Position numbers and translations under genes: made by a program
Shown here: positions 34,746 through 46,225 of the stretch, piece after piece
Numbering within the stretch: position 1 is the first letter of the stretch
How the letters are laid out: each line of letters starts with the position of its first letter
Notes under the pieces: generated by a model
Seen by the model: only the letters and a program-made list of their open reading frames with translations
The model's database searches: none
Told to the model about the DNA's origin: nothing
Assembly: GCA_002633005.1 (NCBI GenBank)
Contig: NMRA01000834.1
Location: 8,297 to 69,432, forward strand
DNA: 61,136 bases
From: Phoronis australis
Lineage: Eukaryota > Phoronida > Phoronidae
Direction of reading: 5' to 3'

Positions 34746-36523
34746 CAGGTTCTGGACAAGCTGAATGAGCAAACCAGCCGGAGTGATAAAAAGAGATATT
34801 GTAAGGAACGTGGTGTTGTGGCTCAGTATGTGCCACATGGGCAGGGTTGTTCATATTTTTGTCATTGATCAGTTTAGTAAGTGTAACGCAAGTACCATCC
34901 AAATCACAAACTCGTTCGTCAAATTTTTTCTAGTGTGGAGATTTCCAGATGTATTGCAAAATAATTGCGTTCAGGTTGAACGGTTTTATACGGTACAAAC
35001 TAATTTTGAATATTTTACGTTTCATTCAAAAGTGTCCTTGAAAGCGCGTTATGGTGAATTCAATTTAGCTATTAGCCTCGTTCTTCAGCCTCCAGCACTC
35101 AAACGGCTTTGTGCAAGCCGAAAATCAAGCTATTCAATGTATTCGTGTTCGTATTTGGAAAGTCATTTGAATTATAATCGCACAGTCAGGTTATAAAGTC
35201 GGTCATCAACATGGAAGTAAACCTATAAGAGAATTATAGTGATAAGGGGACCAATTTGTGTAATTGTTAGGAGGGCCAGCCTTCGTTGTTAAGTTACCCT
35301 ACGTCATGTCTATGAACAGTCATGAGCCAGAATAAATCGGAACAGTCTAGTCTCCGCCATGGTACTAGCTTTTAGTTACAATGAAAAATATTATAATAAC
35401 TTCAATAAAGGAAAAGTAATAGTAACGGTAATGGTAAGAAAATAATACATATACTAGTAATAAAACGCAAGAAAAATACAATTGAATATTAAAGTTCTAA
35501 TAACAGCCACTGTTTAATTAATTTTGTAGCGTACCTACGCCATTCTTTCTACTGAACGCACATGTTGACTGGTACCTTTAAATCCGATTAAAATCTTTTG
35601 TCTTGGTGATTATAAGAAGTGTTTGTAAAAGTACAAGCTGTGAATTTTAATTCTGCCACGAGAAGGCGGATGTGTTTAATGAAAGTTGTACCGTGTGGTC
35701 ATTACATGGGCGGTGTTTATCCAATAAAAACACGGTTGCAACACCGCCATCCTGAAACTTCACTACAGATAACAGACGAAGCTCTACGGTAAGCAAAATA
35801 GTTGGCATCACGTCATCTCTAACATAGTGCGCCTGGGCCTGTTTCTAAACTATAATGTTATAACTTTTACGACGTTTTTTCCCCAAAGTTTGAACAGATA
35901 CCAACGAGCAGTGGTAGGCATATGCATACGTGTACGTCTCTATTCAATTCAGACTCGGTGTGTAAAAAATTCTTAAAGGTAAGGCATTTTTGTAAAACCT
36001 CAGAAGCACGCCAAAACCTAACCTAATTGGGGACATAGCAATGTTAATAAGAATCCCATAAATGACCAGTGGGATTCAAACGAAATTTTGAGTTCCTGTG
36101 CTTAAGAGAACAGAGAACGGTGCTATTGTTAGAAATTCGTCTTTGCGTTAATTGCTATCGAAAATTGAAACAGATTTTTCCGAATATTTTCACAAAAAGA
36201 AAAATGGTCGCGTATATTATATCGTCCCTTTGCCAACTACAAGAGTATACTGCTAAGGATCCAGGATTTTATCCATAGGAATTCTACAAGGGACAACAAT
36301 GACATGCTTCCGTGGCTAACCAGCAATGTATGTAAATTTGGTACAAAATCCAAACTTAAAACATACCGATGTCATTCTTTCAGAAAATACATGCTTTTAG
36401 GGAATTTAGTTTTATTGTTACATACATGTTAGATCATTCTGAAGTACAATTTGCCGGTATAAAGGCACGTAGTGATGTTTACAAATAATGCCTTTATCTT
36501 GAATTCACACTAGAGTAGAAACC
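34746..36523. other. Unassigned sequence
   Basis: No gene recognised. Short frames only, with AT-rich simple sequence near 35380-35470. Confidence 0.4.
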
Positions 36524-36942
36524 TGTCACGTTGTTCCTCAGGGAAGGGTGGGCAAACAGGTCGGCCCTGACCTGTGTAGCTTTCGGTGCGATGCTAGACT
36601 GAAGACCGGTTCGAGTTCAATCAATTATCAATCTCGACCGAATGCACACAAATCTAATCCAAGCAAAATGCCTGACGCAATGTATGTTCTATTGCAACAG
36701 CCAGTGCTGACTCTGTAACTGCTAATTCTGCAGCCGACTCTCGCTAATTGATGTTCGATTTTTCACCAATTCAAGCACAATGTGTAATTCTAAAATATCC
36801 ATCAATCTTACCTAGTCATTCTACAAACGTTCCAGACCATGACCACTAATATTCTGGAAATTACTAGCATGTTCTCGAGTATTCTATTGTAAACAATTTC
36901 ATAACCATTGGCCTAACACAATAGGCCATGTCAATCAACCAC
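36524..36942 (-). repeat. LTR fragment, same family as 20569-21319
   Basis: Begins TGTCACGTTGTTCCTC on the plus strand, contains TAGCTTTCGGTGCGATG and ACTGAAGACCGGTTCGA, and ends near CCATGTCAATCAACCAC. These align in order with the solo LTR, but with internal deletions and without its U3 end. The orientation is minus. Confidence 0.7.
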
Positions 36943-37985
36943 TATTTCAAATCAGTATCAGATTACTTCTGTACATGAGAAACGTAAAATTTCTGAAAAC
37001 TAGCTTGGATTTCTAGTTCGAGTACCAAGATAAGACTTCAAGTCATAAAAAGGTGACTGTATCTCAGCTGCGCTCAAGGAAAACAAAAGTACCCCATATA
37101 TGTGTGAATACGGTAATGGAATACGCCATAACATAAGGGAAATGAAAGCCAATCCGTATTTCATGGTTGAACCGTAGTCCTCGTGCGATTGGTGTACGGT
37201 TTCAGTAGAATAACGTCCCGTGTACGACTGCAACTTTGATTAGTATCATTCTTCTGGGCTACCTGAAACATTCATTCATGCCGTCATTCCTAGAAAACAG
37301 TTTTATTGCTCTAAAAACTATAAACTTTTAGCAAAGATTTACTGACAAAAATTGAGAAGCACGGTGATCAGGCCACTAATTTAATCTGGGTCCTCAGAAG
37401 GATTCTATGTCAATTGCCTACGTGACGTAATCTACAAAATCGGGCAAAAATCTAATTCAAATAAAATGAAAACGTTTTACTATGAACCCATACAGTACTA
37501 TTACGCGGGGAACTATGATATCTACCTAATATGTAGTATGTATATTTCACTGACACAATCTTCCGCTCGCGACGTTCCTGGATTCTCCCTCCTATTGCAA
37601 CAGCCCCCAGCCCAAGTTCCGGGAATAAGCAACCTCACCTAATATACTTTCCATCGTTATTTTTCGGAGGAAGTGTTTCTCTCATTATTTCTATTCTAGA
37701 AGATGAAAAACCCGAAAAATATGCCTAGAAATTCATGAAGCTAACTTAAAACAACAAACCACTAGACAACTGTTTAGTAAATTTGTTTCAATTTTGATAT
37801 TCCTGGGTGGATTGCATCTTACGTGTTTCTTCCGAATTTCAGTGTTATTGAATGGTTCATTGTTTTAACATTGGTCTCCCAGGTGAAAATTCTGGATAGC
37901 ATATGGCAGTAGCATTTCTTTGTACTTGGGATAACTTTTAGTGAAATCACATTATCATGGCCCACATTTGCTATTGTCACGGTTA
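36943..37985. other. Unassigned sequence
   Basis: No gene or repeat recognised. Confidence 0.4.
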
Positions 37986-37989
37986 TGCA

Positions 37990-38545
37990 CTGCATTTGAT
38001 GTCATGACAGCGTTTTCTCGTTCAGTGACTTTACCAGACGTAGGAGCGTGTGAACACATCTAGTTTCTTTGTTAACTGCCGAGCACACTCGTTTGTCTTT
38101 TATGACAACAAGCAGGCCAATTATCTACCAGGCTTATTAAAGACCACGTGTGAACACAATCAAACTCAGAGCGGAAGGAATAGATTGTCGTAACTTCGGT
38201 TGCAATTGGGCGATTTTGGCGATTCAAAACCTAAACATGATCACCATTTGACGAAGATTTCAGAAATGTTATTAATTTATGTTCAAAAATGTAATAATTT
38301 AACTTGTATTTTTAACAGCACAGTCCAGTCAGGGTAGATACGATCTTATTGGAGATTAGAGCCATTATCGAACAAAACAGAGCTGGCCCTCCAACCTTCA
38401 ATTCCAGAATGGAGTTAATCAGTCGTGTAAGATATTGGTTACGGGGGTAAACTTAACTTGTCGTTGGGCTATAGAATCAAACAAGTTGGGAGCAACGGGA
38501 AAACGCCGTGATGTCATGCAAAAACGAAACTTGACCAGTGGACAG
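37990..38545 (+). repeat. Inverted duplicate of 54885-55460, upstream of the secreted-protein gene
   Basis: Shares long matches with the reverse complement of 54885-55460, e.g. GACAACAAGCAGGCCAATTA, TTGGGCGATTTTGG, GTCGTGTAAGATATTGG and TTGGGAGCAACGGG. It has two coding-like pieces. The first (FVNCRAHSF...DNKQANYLPG) carries a stop. The second, about 38354-38452 (DTILLEIRAIIEQNRAGPPT, ending ELISR at a GTAAG donor), is open. It is more likely a piece of duplicated gene than a plain transposon. Confidence 0.7.
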
Positions 38546-38612
38546 TTTTTAAAGTTTTATGCACCAAGTGCTGCCTAAAAGTCTTAACTCATGGGTTGCT
38601 TTTCAATTTCAG

Positions 38613-39329
38613 ATGGTGTCATCGCCAGGAGACGTTGTTCTGGCCTTACTGCTCACAATTATGCTATGTTGGACTGCAGAATGTTATTCGGTCTCGAGTG
38701 TGCATGCCCCGGAATATGTCCATGGCAACTACGCGACAAACATAAAAGATCAATGTATTCGAATTTGCAGATACTACGTAAGACCATACGGCTGCATTGT
38801 CTATTGTGTTCTGGAATTCGAGTATTTCAAATACGGGTGTGTTCGGCTTGTTCCTCCGCCCCCGCAACCGTGCAATGTTTTGCTGGAAAAGTACAATAAG
38901 GAAGCGGCAGATAAATGCAAATCAAAAGAAATCATATGGGACTGCGCTGACCAGTTTACCAATAACCAGCAACGTGAGTGCACCCACGACTTTAGTACGT
39001 GTCTCTCGTCCTCCATGATGTCATCTGTCACAAAGGATCAGACCACTGGACTTTGCTCTAATCGCCTACCATCAGCGACAGTGACAGTGGTGGACAATAA
39101 CGGTAACACAGAAAACCTAGAGGACATCCCGACAGGAAATACCTTCATCTTTGGCTCTGTCCTTAACATTGAAATGATCGGCTATTCTCACTTTTCAGCG
39201 ATGTATCAGCAGGGATATCGGTCCAGCGATCCGTTCTCCAAACGACTATGCTATTGCCGAAGAATCCGTGGCGGATACATTATTAAACCATGGAGAAAAC
39301 GACTAAAAAAGGAGACCGACAATGTGTAA
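38613..39329 (+). CDS. Secreted cysteine-rich protein, unknown family
   Basis: 238 codons. The ATG at 38613 directly follows the acceptor TTTTCAATTTCAG, so I prefer it to the in-frame ATG 18 codons upstream. The first ~24 residues (MVSSPGDVVLALLLTIMLCW then TAEC) form a signal peptide, and 13 cysteines follow. Pairs such as CIRIC, GCIVYC and CYC suggest a disulfide-stabilised fold. PPPPQPC separates two Cys clusters, and the basic tail ends KPWRKRLKKE. No family was recognised. An upstream open piece ends in phase 0 at 38452 and could in principle splice to this exon, which would make the Met internal. The signal peptide argues against that. Confidence 0.75.
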   Translation: MVSSPGDVVLALLLTIMLCWTAECYSVSSVHAPEYVHGNYATNIKDQCIRICRYYVRPYGCIVYCVLEFEYFKYGCVRLVPPPPQPCNVLLEKYNKEAADKCKSKEIIWDCADQFTNNQQRECTHDFSTCLSSSMMSSVTKDQTTGLCSNRLPSATVTVVDNNGNTENLEDIPTGNTFIFGSVLNIEMIGYSHFSAMYQQGYRSSDPFSKRLCYCRRIRGGYIIKPWRKRLKKETDNV

Positions 39330-39517
39330 AATGCAAAATGTATCACACTTCTTCCATCTTCACGTCAAAACTCTTTATTGTTCTTAAAGAACATCTCTGA
39401 TTGCATGACTCTAAAGCAACGCCTTAGGTATACTCCACCTGGTATTGTTGAGCCATTGTCAGTAGTTCCTTAAATGATGCAGAGGTTATGTTTTTACAAT
39501 GATGTTAAGAAAGTCAC

Positions 39518-39523
39518 AATAAA
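39518..39523 (+). terminator. Polyadenylation signal of the secreted-protein gene
   Basis: AATAAA 189 bases beyond the stop codon, in sequence with no other signal. Confidence 0.55.
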
Positions 39524-40438
39524 ACACAGCTTGTAAACAAAACTATTGAAGAATGCCCTTATGCATGTCTATGTAGAATAGGTTCGAACGTATTCCATAT
39601 TTAAATTAGAAGCGTTCAGGAAGAGCTGACAGCTCGTTACTGATTAATTAATCGCCTTTAAGGTCATTAAAGTGGGGATGGTTGCTTCAAGCTCAACAGC
39701 GAGCTGCCAGTTCTTCCAATTTGGGAAAGCCACACTTGTGACTTCACAGACGATAACGACCACGATATCAATCTCGATGTCAAAGAGGCTGCTGCCAAGG
39801 ACAACGGCACCGTCTACATCAAACATGTAAATAACGATGACGCCATTGCCGACGACAACGGCAACTCTCGGACAACATCGTCGAGCTGATGACAATGCTA
39901 ATTGTGATCGCAGCTTTTAGCGTCAATGATGACGACAACGTTGCCAGCACAGCCACGCAAACGACTATAGCAACACTGGTTAGACGGGTCCAGCGCACAA
40001 ATCTGTAACACTTTCGTCACGGGCACCAAACACCGTTCTTCAATCAAATCTTCGGTGACGACGATGATGAAGTCACCGAAACCAATTCCAAAGGAGGCGC
40101 TGCTACAAAACACAATCCCCGACCTGGTCTCTACAATGTGTATGTCACGCATGGTCACATGATGGTTACATGTTTTATAAAATGAAACCGTAAAAATATG
40201 TGTGTCGGGTGTTTTTACTCTTTAGGAAGCAATACGTTTTTTTCAAGTTTCGAGGAAAAATCAAATAGTTTCATATGTGTCGTTACAAGCGTTCCCACAT
40301 GGTTACCATTTCATCCATTTTTGAAACACCCTCGAAAACACAACAGGCAAAAACAACGCTATTGGAAATCCTGGTAATAACGATGGTCATCAACACCATC
40401 ATTTGGTACAATAATCGTTATTTTCCGTACCACGTATA
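39524..40438. other. Unassigned sequence with Asp/Asn-rich frames
   Basis: The GACGATAACG-rich plus strand at 39740-40150 gives short Asp/Asn-rich frames with stops between them, and mirror Val/Ile-rich frames on the minus strand. It is probably low-complexity DNA rather than a gene. Confidence 0.35.
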
Positions 40439-40510
40439 TATAATAATAATAATAATAATGATAATAATAATAATAATAATGATAATAATAATAATAATAA
40501 TAATAATAAC
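40439..40510. repeat. (TAA)n microsatellite at the left edge of the main array
   Basis: About 23 TAA/TGA-type trinucleotides that run straight into the A-unit start. Read on the minus strand, the unit would end GAGCGCTCTCGTTATTATT, like the 3' tail of a retroposon. Confidence 0.95.
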
Positions 40511-41663
40511 GAGAGCGCTCGGAGGAGCGACACTTGGCGGAATTAATCGAAAAGACAACGATGGGGACAATCATGACGATCAAGGCAGCAATTACGAATA
40601 ACACGATAACATTCATGCAACCAGCGAAGAAATCAAATAGAGAGCATTCAATCAACTACAATAAAGAACAATAGATGGCGCAACATGACGGACGAGCCAT
40701 GCTTTGTTCCCACATTCCAAAATAGTTGGCGCTATGTGACAGTCTGCAGAGCAAAGTTATGTTTACAATATTTGGCGTGGAATTCCAGTCTACAGCAGGA
40801 CAGTGCTGGCTGGGTCAGTCGGGGTCAACTAGGCATAAACAAAACAAAGTGAACTGAAAGCCAGCTAGCTGCGTGCTTGCATAGGTGACCGAAGGAACAA
40901 CGGTATCCGAAAATCTCGAATAACTCAAAAAGTAGACGTTGTAGCGCAAAATGGAAAATAGTTTCTGGAAGCCCGTTTAAAACTCTGTCTGAAGTGATAG
41001 TTTGGCAAAAATTGAAAAAAATTTCTAAAAAATTGAAAATTTGCCAATTTTTTTTGAAATTCAAAGTCAAATAACTCGAAAACGGTAAGTCTGAGAAATA
41101 CGCTCTCACAGTCTTTTGTAAGGCCATACGTAAAAGAATCCACATGCAAAAATTCACGTCACTTGTTCTTCCCGTTAAAAACGCGACAGCAGAACGATTG
41201 AAATCGTGTGAACATGCGCCACAGCCTCCATCTTGAAAGTGACTTCCGATTCAATAAACTTTTATAAAAGCTTATTAAACTCAACAAACACGTGACCAGT
41301 TTGAAAGTGATTGGTTCGCATCTACAGGAGAAAACGATTTTGGCCATATTTCGGGGTGCGCATGCACCACTTCTAATATTTCCGCATTCTTTGATTGGAA
41401 GTCAACGATTTTCTGCACACTTATAGCACATACGTATTAGTATAATCGTGATGATTTTCAGCTATGTACGTCGAAAAATGCGGCCTCTACAAGCATTTGA
41501 CTGTGAAATCGGATACAAAATGGCCGCCACGTCCGCCATTTTGTATCCGATCATGACCAAAAACAATAGGCTTACAGGACTTTCCCATCTACACGTCGTG
41601 CGCAAATTTCGTGAAAATAGGACGAAAATTGCGACCTGTAGAATGCGAAAAAACAAAACAAGT
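40508..41663. repeat. Array unit 1, subfamily A
   Basis: 1156 bp. Start AACGAGAGCGCTCGG, one CAATAGATGGCGCAACATG sub-repeat, motif core from 41225. A 9-bp deletion removes AATGCGCCC, hence the CTCF-like site, which shortens the YY1-NRF1 distance to 132. A perfect palindrome lies at 41508-41551. Confidence 0.88.
41508..41551. repeat. Perfect 17-bp-arm palindrome in array unit 1
   Basis: Left arm ATCGGATACAAAATGGC (41508-41524), 10-nt loop, right arm GCCATTTTGTATCCGAT (41535-41551). The same palindrome occurs at 51867-51910 and, with one mismatch, near 1642 and 49286. Confidence 0.95.
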
Positions 41664-42746
41664 AACGAGAGCGCTCGGAGGAGCGACACTTGGCGGAATT
41701 AATCGAAAAGACATCGATGAGGGGGACGACGACAATCATGACGATCAAGGCAGCAATTATGAATAACACGATAACATTGATGTGACTAGCGAAGAAATCA
41801 AATAGAGAGCATATAATCAACTACAATAAAGAACAATAGATGGCGCAACATGACGGTCCAGTCTACGGTAGGACAGTGCTGACTGGGTCAGTCTGGGTCA
41901 ACTAGGCATAACCAAAACAAAGCGAACTGAAAGCCAGCAAGCTGGGTCCTTGCATAGGTGACCGAATGGGAACAACGGTATCCGAAAATCTCTAATAATT
42001 CAAAAAGTAGACATCGTAGCGCAAAATGGAAAATATCGTCTGAAAGCCCGTTCAAAACTCTATCTATAGTGATAGTGTGGCAAAAATCAAAAAAATTTTC
42101 ACAAAAATTGAAAATTTGCGGGTTTTTTTGAAATTCAAAGTCAAATAACTCGAAAACTTTAAGTCTGAGAAACACGCTCTCGCAGACTTTTTGAAAGAGC
42201 ATACTTCAAGGAATACACATGCAAAAATTCACGTCATTTGCTTTTTCTGTTAAAAACGCGACCCCAGAACGATTGAAAACGGGTGAGCATGCGCCACAGC
42301 CGCCATCTTGAAAGTGACTTCCGGTTAAACAAAATTTTATAAAAGCTTATTAAACTCAACAAACACGTGACCAGTTTCAAAGTGATTGGTTTGCAAATGC
42401 GCCCTCTACAGGAGAAAACGTTTTTGGCCATAGATCGGGGTGCTCATGCGCCAATTCCAATATTTCCGCCATCTTTGTCTGGAAGTCAACGACTTTCAGC
42501 ACACGTGTAGAACATGCCTTTTAGTAAAATCATACCGATTTTCAACTATGTACGTTGAAAAATGCGGCCTCTACCAGCATTTGACTGTGAAATCGGATAC
42601 AACATGGCCGCCACGTCCGCCATGTTGTATCCGATCATGACCAAAAACAATAGGCTTCTAGGAATTTTTGATCTACACGTCGTGTGCAAATTTCGTAAAA
42701 ATCGGACGAAAATTGCGACCTGTAGAGTGCGCACAAACAAAAATAT
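41664..42746. repeat. Array unit 2, subfamily A
   Basis: 1083 bp, with the motif core from 42300 (YY1-NRF1 distance 141; NRF1 site reads TGCTCATGCGCC). It contains the palindrome with paired changes at 42592-42635. The end joins directly to a B-type start. Confidence 0.88.
42592..42635. repeat. Palindrome variant with a compensated pair
   Basis: Left arm ATCGGATACAACATGGC and right arm GCCATGTTGTATCCGAT. Relative to the usual arms, one base differs on each side, at partner positions, so all 17 pairs are kept. Confidence 0.95.
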
Positions 42747-43742
42747 GAAAGCGCTCCGAAGAGCGAAACTTGGCCAAATTAACCAAAAAGATGACGATAA
42801 AGATGGTGACGAAGATGACAAATATGATGACAATGGTGGCGAGGATGAACAAAAGAAGTTATAATAACACACACATGACGAACGTAGAAGTCCCAAATCA
42901 GTAAGAAAAAGGCTACAGTCTTGAGCGACACTTCGCGAAAATAACGGAAAAGACAACGACGGAGATGATGACGAAGATGATAACGATGATGACGAATATG
43001 ATGGTGGTGGTGGTGGCGATGATGGAAAACATCTTTTGAAAGCCCGTTCAAAATTCTATCTAAACTGATGGTATCGCCTAATTCCGTAAATTTTTCGAAA
43101 AAAATGAAATTTTGCGTTTTTTTAAGAAGTTCAAAGTCAAATAACTTGAAAACGGTAAGTCTGAGAAAAAAATTGTTATAGGCCATTTGAAAGAGTATAC
43201 ATCAAAGAATCTACATGCAAAAAATCACGTCTTCTTCTCTTCCCGTTTAAAATCGCACTCCAGCACGACTGAAAATGGGTCAACATGCGCCAGATCCGCC
43301 ATCTTGAGAGCAACTTCCGGTTTTTTGGCTTTGTATAATAGCATGTCATACGAAACTAATACCTGTAAAAATTCGAAGGAATTGGTCTGATAATACGCCC
43401 TCTACAGTAGAAAACGTTTTTAGGCCAAAATCGAGGTGCGCCTGCGCGATCGCCGATACTTCCGCCATCTTTAACGGGGAGTAATCAGTTTCCGGTATAC
43501 TTGTAGCAAACTTCAGGTCCAATTAATGTGCCGGTTCTTAGCTTTTTATGTAAAAAATTGAATCCTCCAGAAGCATTTGAACCTTTAAATGAAAACAAAA
43601 TGGTCGCCACAGCCGCCATCTTGAATCCGATTTTGACGAAAAACAATAGGCTTCCAGTACTTCCGGAAGTACGTGTTATGTGTAAATGTCATGACGATCG
43701 GACGAAAATTGCGACCTGTATCGTGCAAACAACCAAAAAAAT
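42747..43742. repeat. Array unit 3, subfamily B
   Basis: 996 bp. Start GAAAGCGCTCCGAAGAGCG, a GATGACGAA-rich run, then a second GAGCGACACTTCGCGAAA start at about 42923. Motif core from 43296. Confidence 0.85.
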
Positions 43743-44920
43743 GAAAGCGCTCCAAGGAGCGAAACTTGGCGAAATTAACCAAAAAGATGACGATATAGAT
43801 GATGACGAAGATGACAAATATGACGGCGATGGTGGCGAGGATGAACAAAAGAAGTAATAATAACATACACATGACGAACGTAGAAGTCCGAAATCAGTAA
43901 GAAAAAGGATACAGTCTTGTGCGACACTTGGCGAAATTAACGGAAAAGATAACGACGGAGATGATGACGAAGGCGCTGACGATGATGACGAATATGATGA
44001 TGGTGGTGGCGATGATGAACAACATCACAACATTCATATGATGAATTTAGATGTCATAAATCAATAAGAAACAGGCTACAGTGTAGTTCAATAGAAGATA
44101 AACCAACATCAATGCAGCAAGAGCGCTCAACAAAGGAACAGCGTTATCAGAAAATCTCGAATAACTCGAAAAGTTGACGCTCTAGCGAAAAATGAAAAAC
44201 ATTTTATGAAAGCCCGTTCAAAATTCTATCTAAACTGATGGTATCGCCTAATTCCGTAGATTTTTCGAAAAAAATGAAATTATGTGTTTTTGTAAGAAAT
44301 TCAAAGTCAAATAACTCGAAAACGGTAAGTCTGAGGAAAAAATTGTTACAGGCCATTTGAAAGATTATACTTCAAAAAATCTACATGCAAAAAATCACGT
44401 CTTTTTGTCTTCCCGTTTAAAATCGTACTCCAGACGACTGAAAATAAAGCAACATGCGCCAGATCCGCCATCTTGAAAGGAACTTCCGGTTTTTCGACTT
44501 TGTATAATAGCATGTTATAAGAAACTATCACTTGTAAAAATTCGAAAGAATTGGTCTTACAATACGCCCTCGAGAGGAGAAAACGTTTTTAGGCCAAAAT
44601 CGAGGTGCGCATGCGCGATCGCCGATATTTCCGCCATCTTTAACCGGAAGTAAACAATTTCCGGTATACTTTTAGCAATGTTCCGATCCATTTACTGTGC
44701 CGATTCTTAGTCTTTTACGTAAAAAATTGTAGCCTCCAGAAGCATTTGAACCTTTAAATGGAAACAAAATGGCCGCCACAGCCGCCAGCTTGGTTCCGAT
44801 TTTGACGAAAAACAATAGGCTTCCAGTACTTCGGGAAGTATGTCTTATGTATAAATTTCGTGAATGATCGGGTAAAAATTGCGACCTGTATCGTGCGAAC
44901 AAACAAAAAAAACAAAAAAT
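43743..44920. repeat. Array unit 4, subfamily B
   Basis: 1178 bp, same layout as unit 3. Motif core from 44465, NRF1-like site at 44606. Confidence 0.85.
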
Positions 44921-46225
44921 GAAAGCGCTCTGAGGAGCGAAACTTGGCGAAATTAACCAAAAAGATGACGATAAAGATGATTGCGAAGATGACGAATATG
45001 ACGACAATGGTGGCGAAGATGAACTAGAGAAGTAATAATAACATACACATGACGAACGTAGAAGTCCGAAATCAGTAAGAAAAAGGCTACAGTCTTGAGC
45101 GACACTTGGCGAAATTAACGGAAAAGACAACTACAGAGATGATGACGAAGATGATGACGATGATGACGAATATGACGATGGTGGTGGCGATGATGAACAA
45201 CATCACAACATTCATATGATGAACTTAGATATCAATAAGAAATAGGCTACAGTCTAGTTCATTAGAAGATAAACCAATATCAATGCAGCAATAATAGAAG
45301 ATAAACCAATATCAATGCAGCAAGAGCGCTCAACAAAGCAACAGCGTTATCAGAAAATCTCAAATAACTCGAAAAGTAGACGTCCTAACGAAAAATGGAA
45401 AACATCTTCTGAAAGCCCGTTCAAAATTCTATCTAAACTGATGGTATCGCCTAATTCCATAAAGTTTTTTGAAAAAAATGAAATTTTGCGTTTTTTTAAG
45501 AAATTCAAAGTAAAATAACTCGAAAACGGTGAGTTTGAGAAAAAAATTGTTACGGGCCATTTGAAAGAATATACTTCAAAGAATCCACATGCAAAAAATC
45601 ACGTCTTTTTCTCTTCCCGTTTAAAATCCCACTCAGGAACGACTGAAAATGGGTCAACATGCGCCAGATCCGCCATCTTGAAAGGAACTTCCGGTTTTTT
45701 GGCTTTGTATAATAGCATGTCATAAGAAATTAATACTTGTAAAAATTCGAAGGAATTGGTCTGATCATGCTCCCTCTACAGGAGAAAACGTTTTTAGGCC
45801 AAAATCGAGGTGCGCATGCGCGATCGCCGATATTTCCGCCATCTTTAACCGGAAGAAAACAATTTTCAGTACATTCATAGCAAACTTCCGTTCTCTTTTA
45901 TGTGCCGATTCTTAGTCTTTTACGTAAAAAATTGTAGCCTCCAGAAGCATTTGAACCTTCAAATGAAAACAAAATGACCGCCACAGCCGCCATCTTGGAT
46001 CCGACTTTGACGAAAAACTATAGGCTTCCAGTACTTCCGAAACTACGTGGTATGTGTAAATTTCGGGATGATGGGACGAAAATTGCGACCAATATCGTGC
46101 GAACAAACAAAAAAAACTTAGTGACAGAGCAACATACTTGGCGAAGTTTATTTCGCCAAGTAAAAAACTTGCTGTAAGACCAACATAATAATAATAATAA
46201 TAATAATAAAAATAATAATAATAAT
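44921..46225. repeat. Array unit 5, subfamily B, ending in hairpin and (TAA)n
   Basis: 1305 bp. Motif core 45670-45857. AGATAAACCAATATCAATGC is duplicated at about 45265-45320. It ends with the hairpin 46136-46161 (arms ACTTGGCGAA.T/ATTTCGCCAAGT) and a (TAA)n run at 46185-46227 that opens the next A unit. Confidence 0.85.
45670..45857. promoter_or_regulatory. Motif core in a B unit
   Basis: CCGCCATCTTG 45670, ACTTCCGGTT 45687, TGCTCCCTCTACAGG 45768 (CTCF-like, one change), TGCGCATGCGCG 45811, CCGCCATCTT 45836, ACCGGAAG 45848. Offsets equal those of the A cores. Confidence 0.55.
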
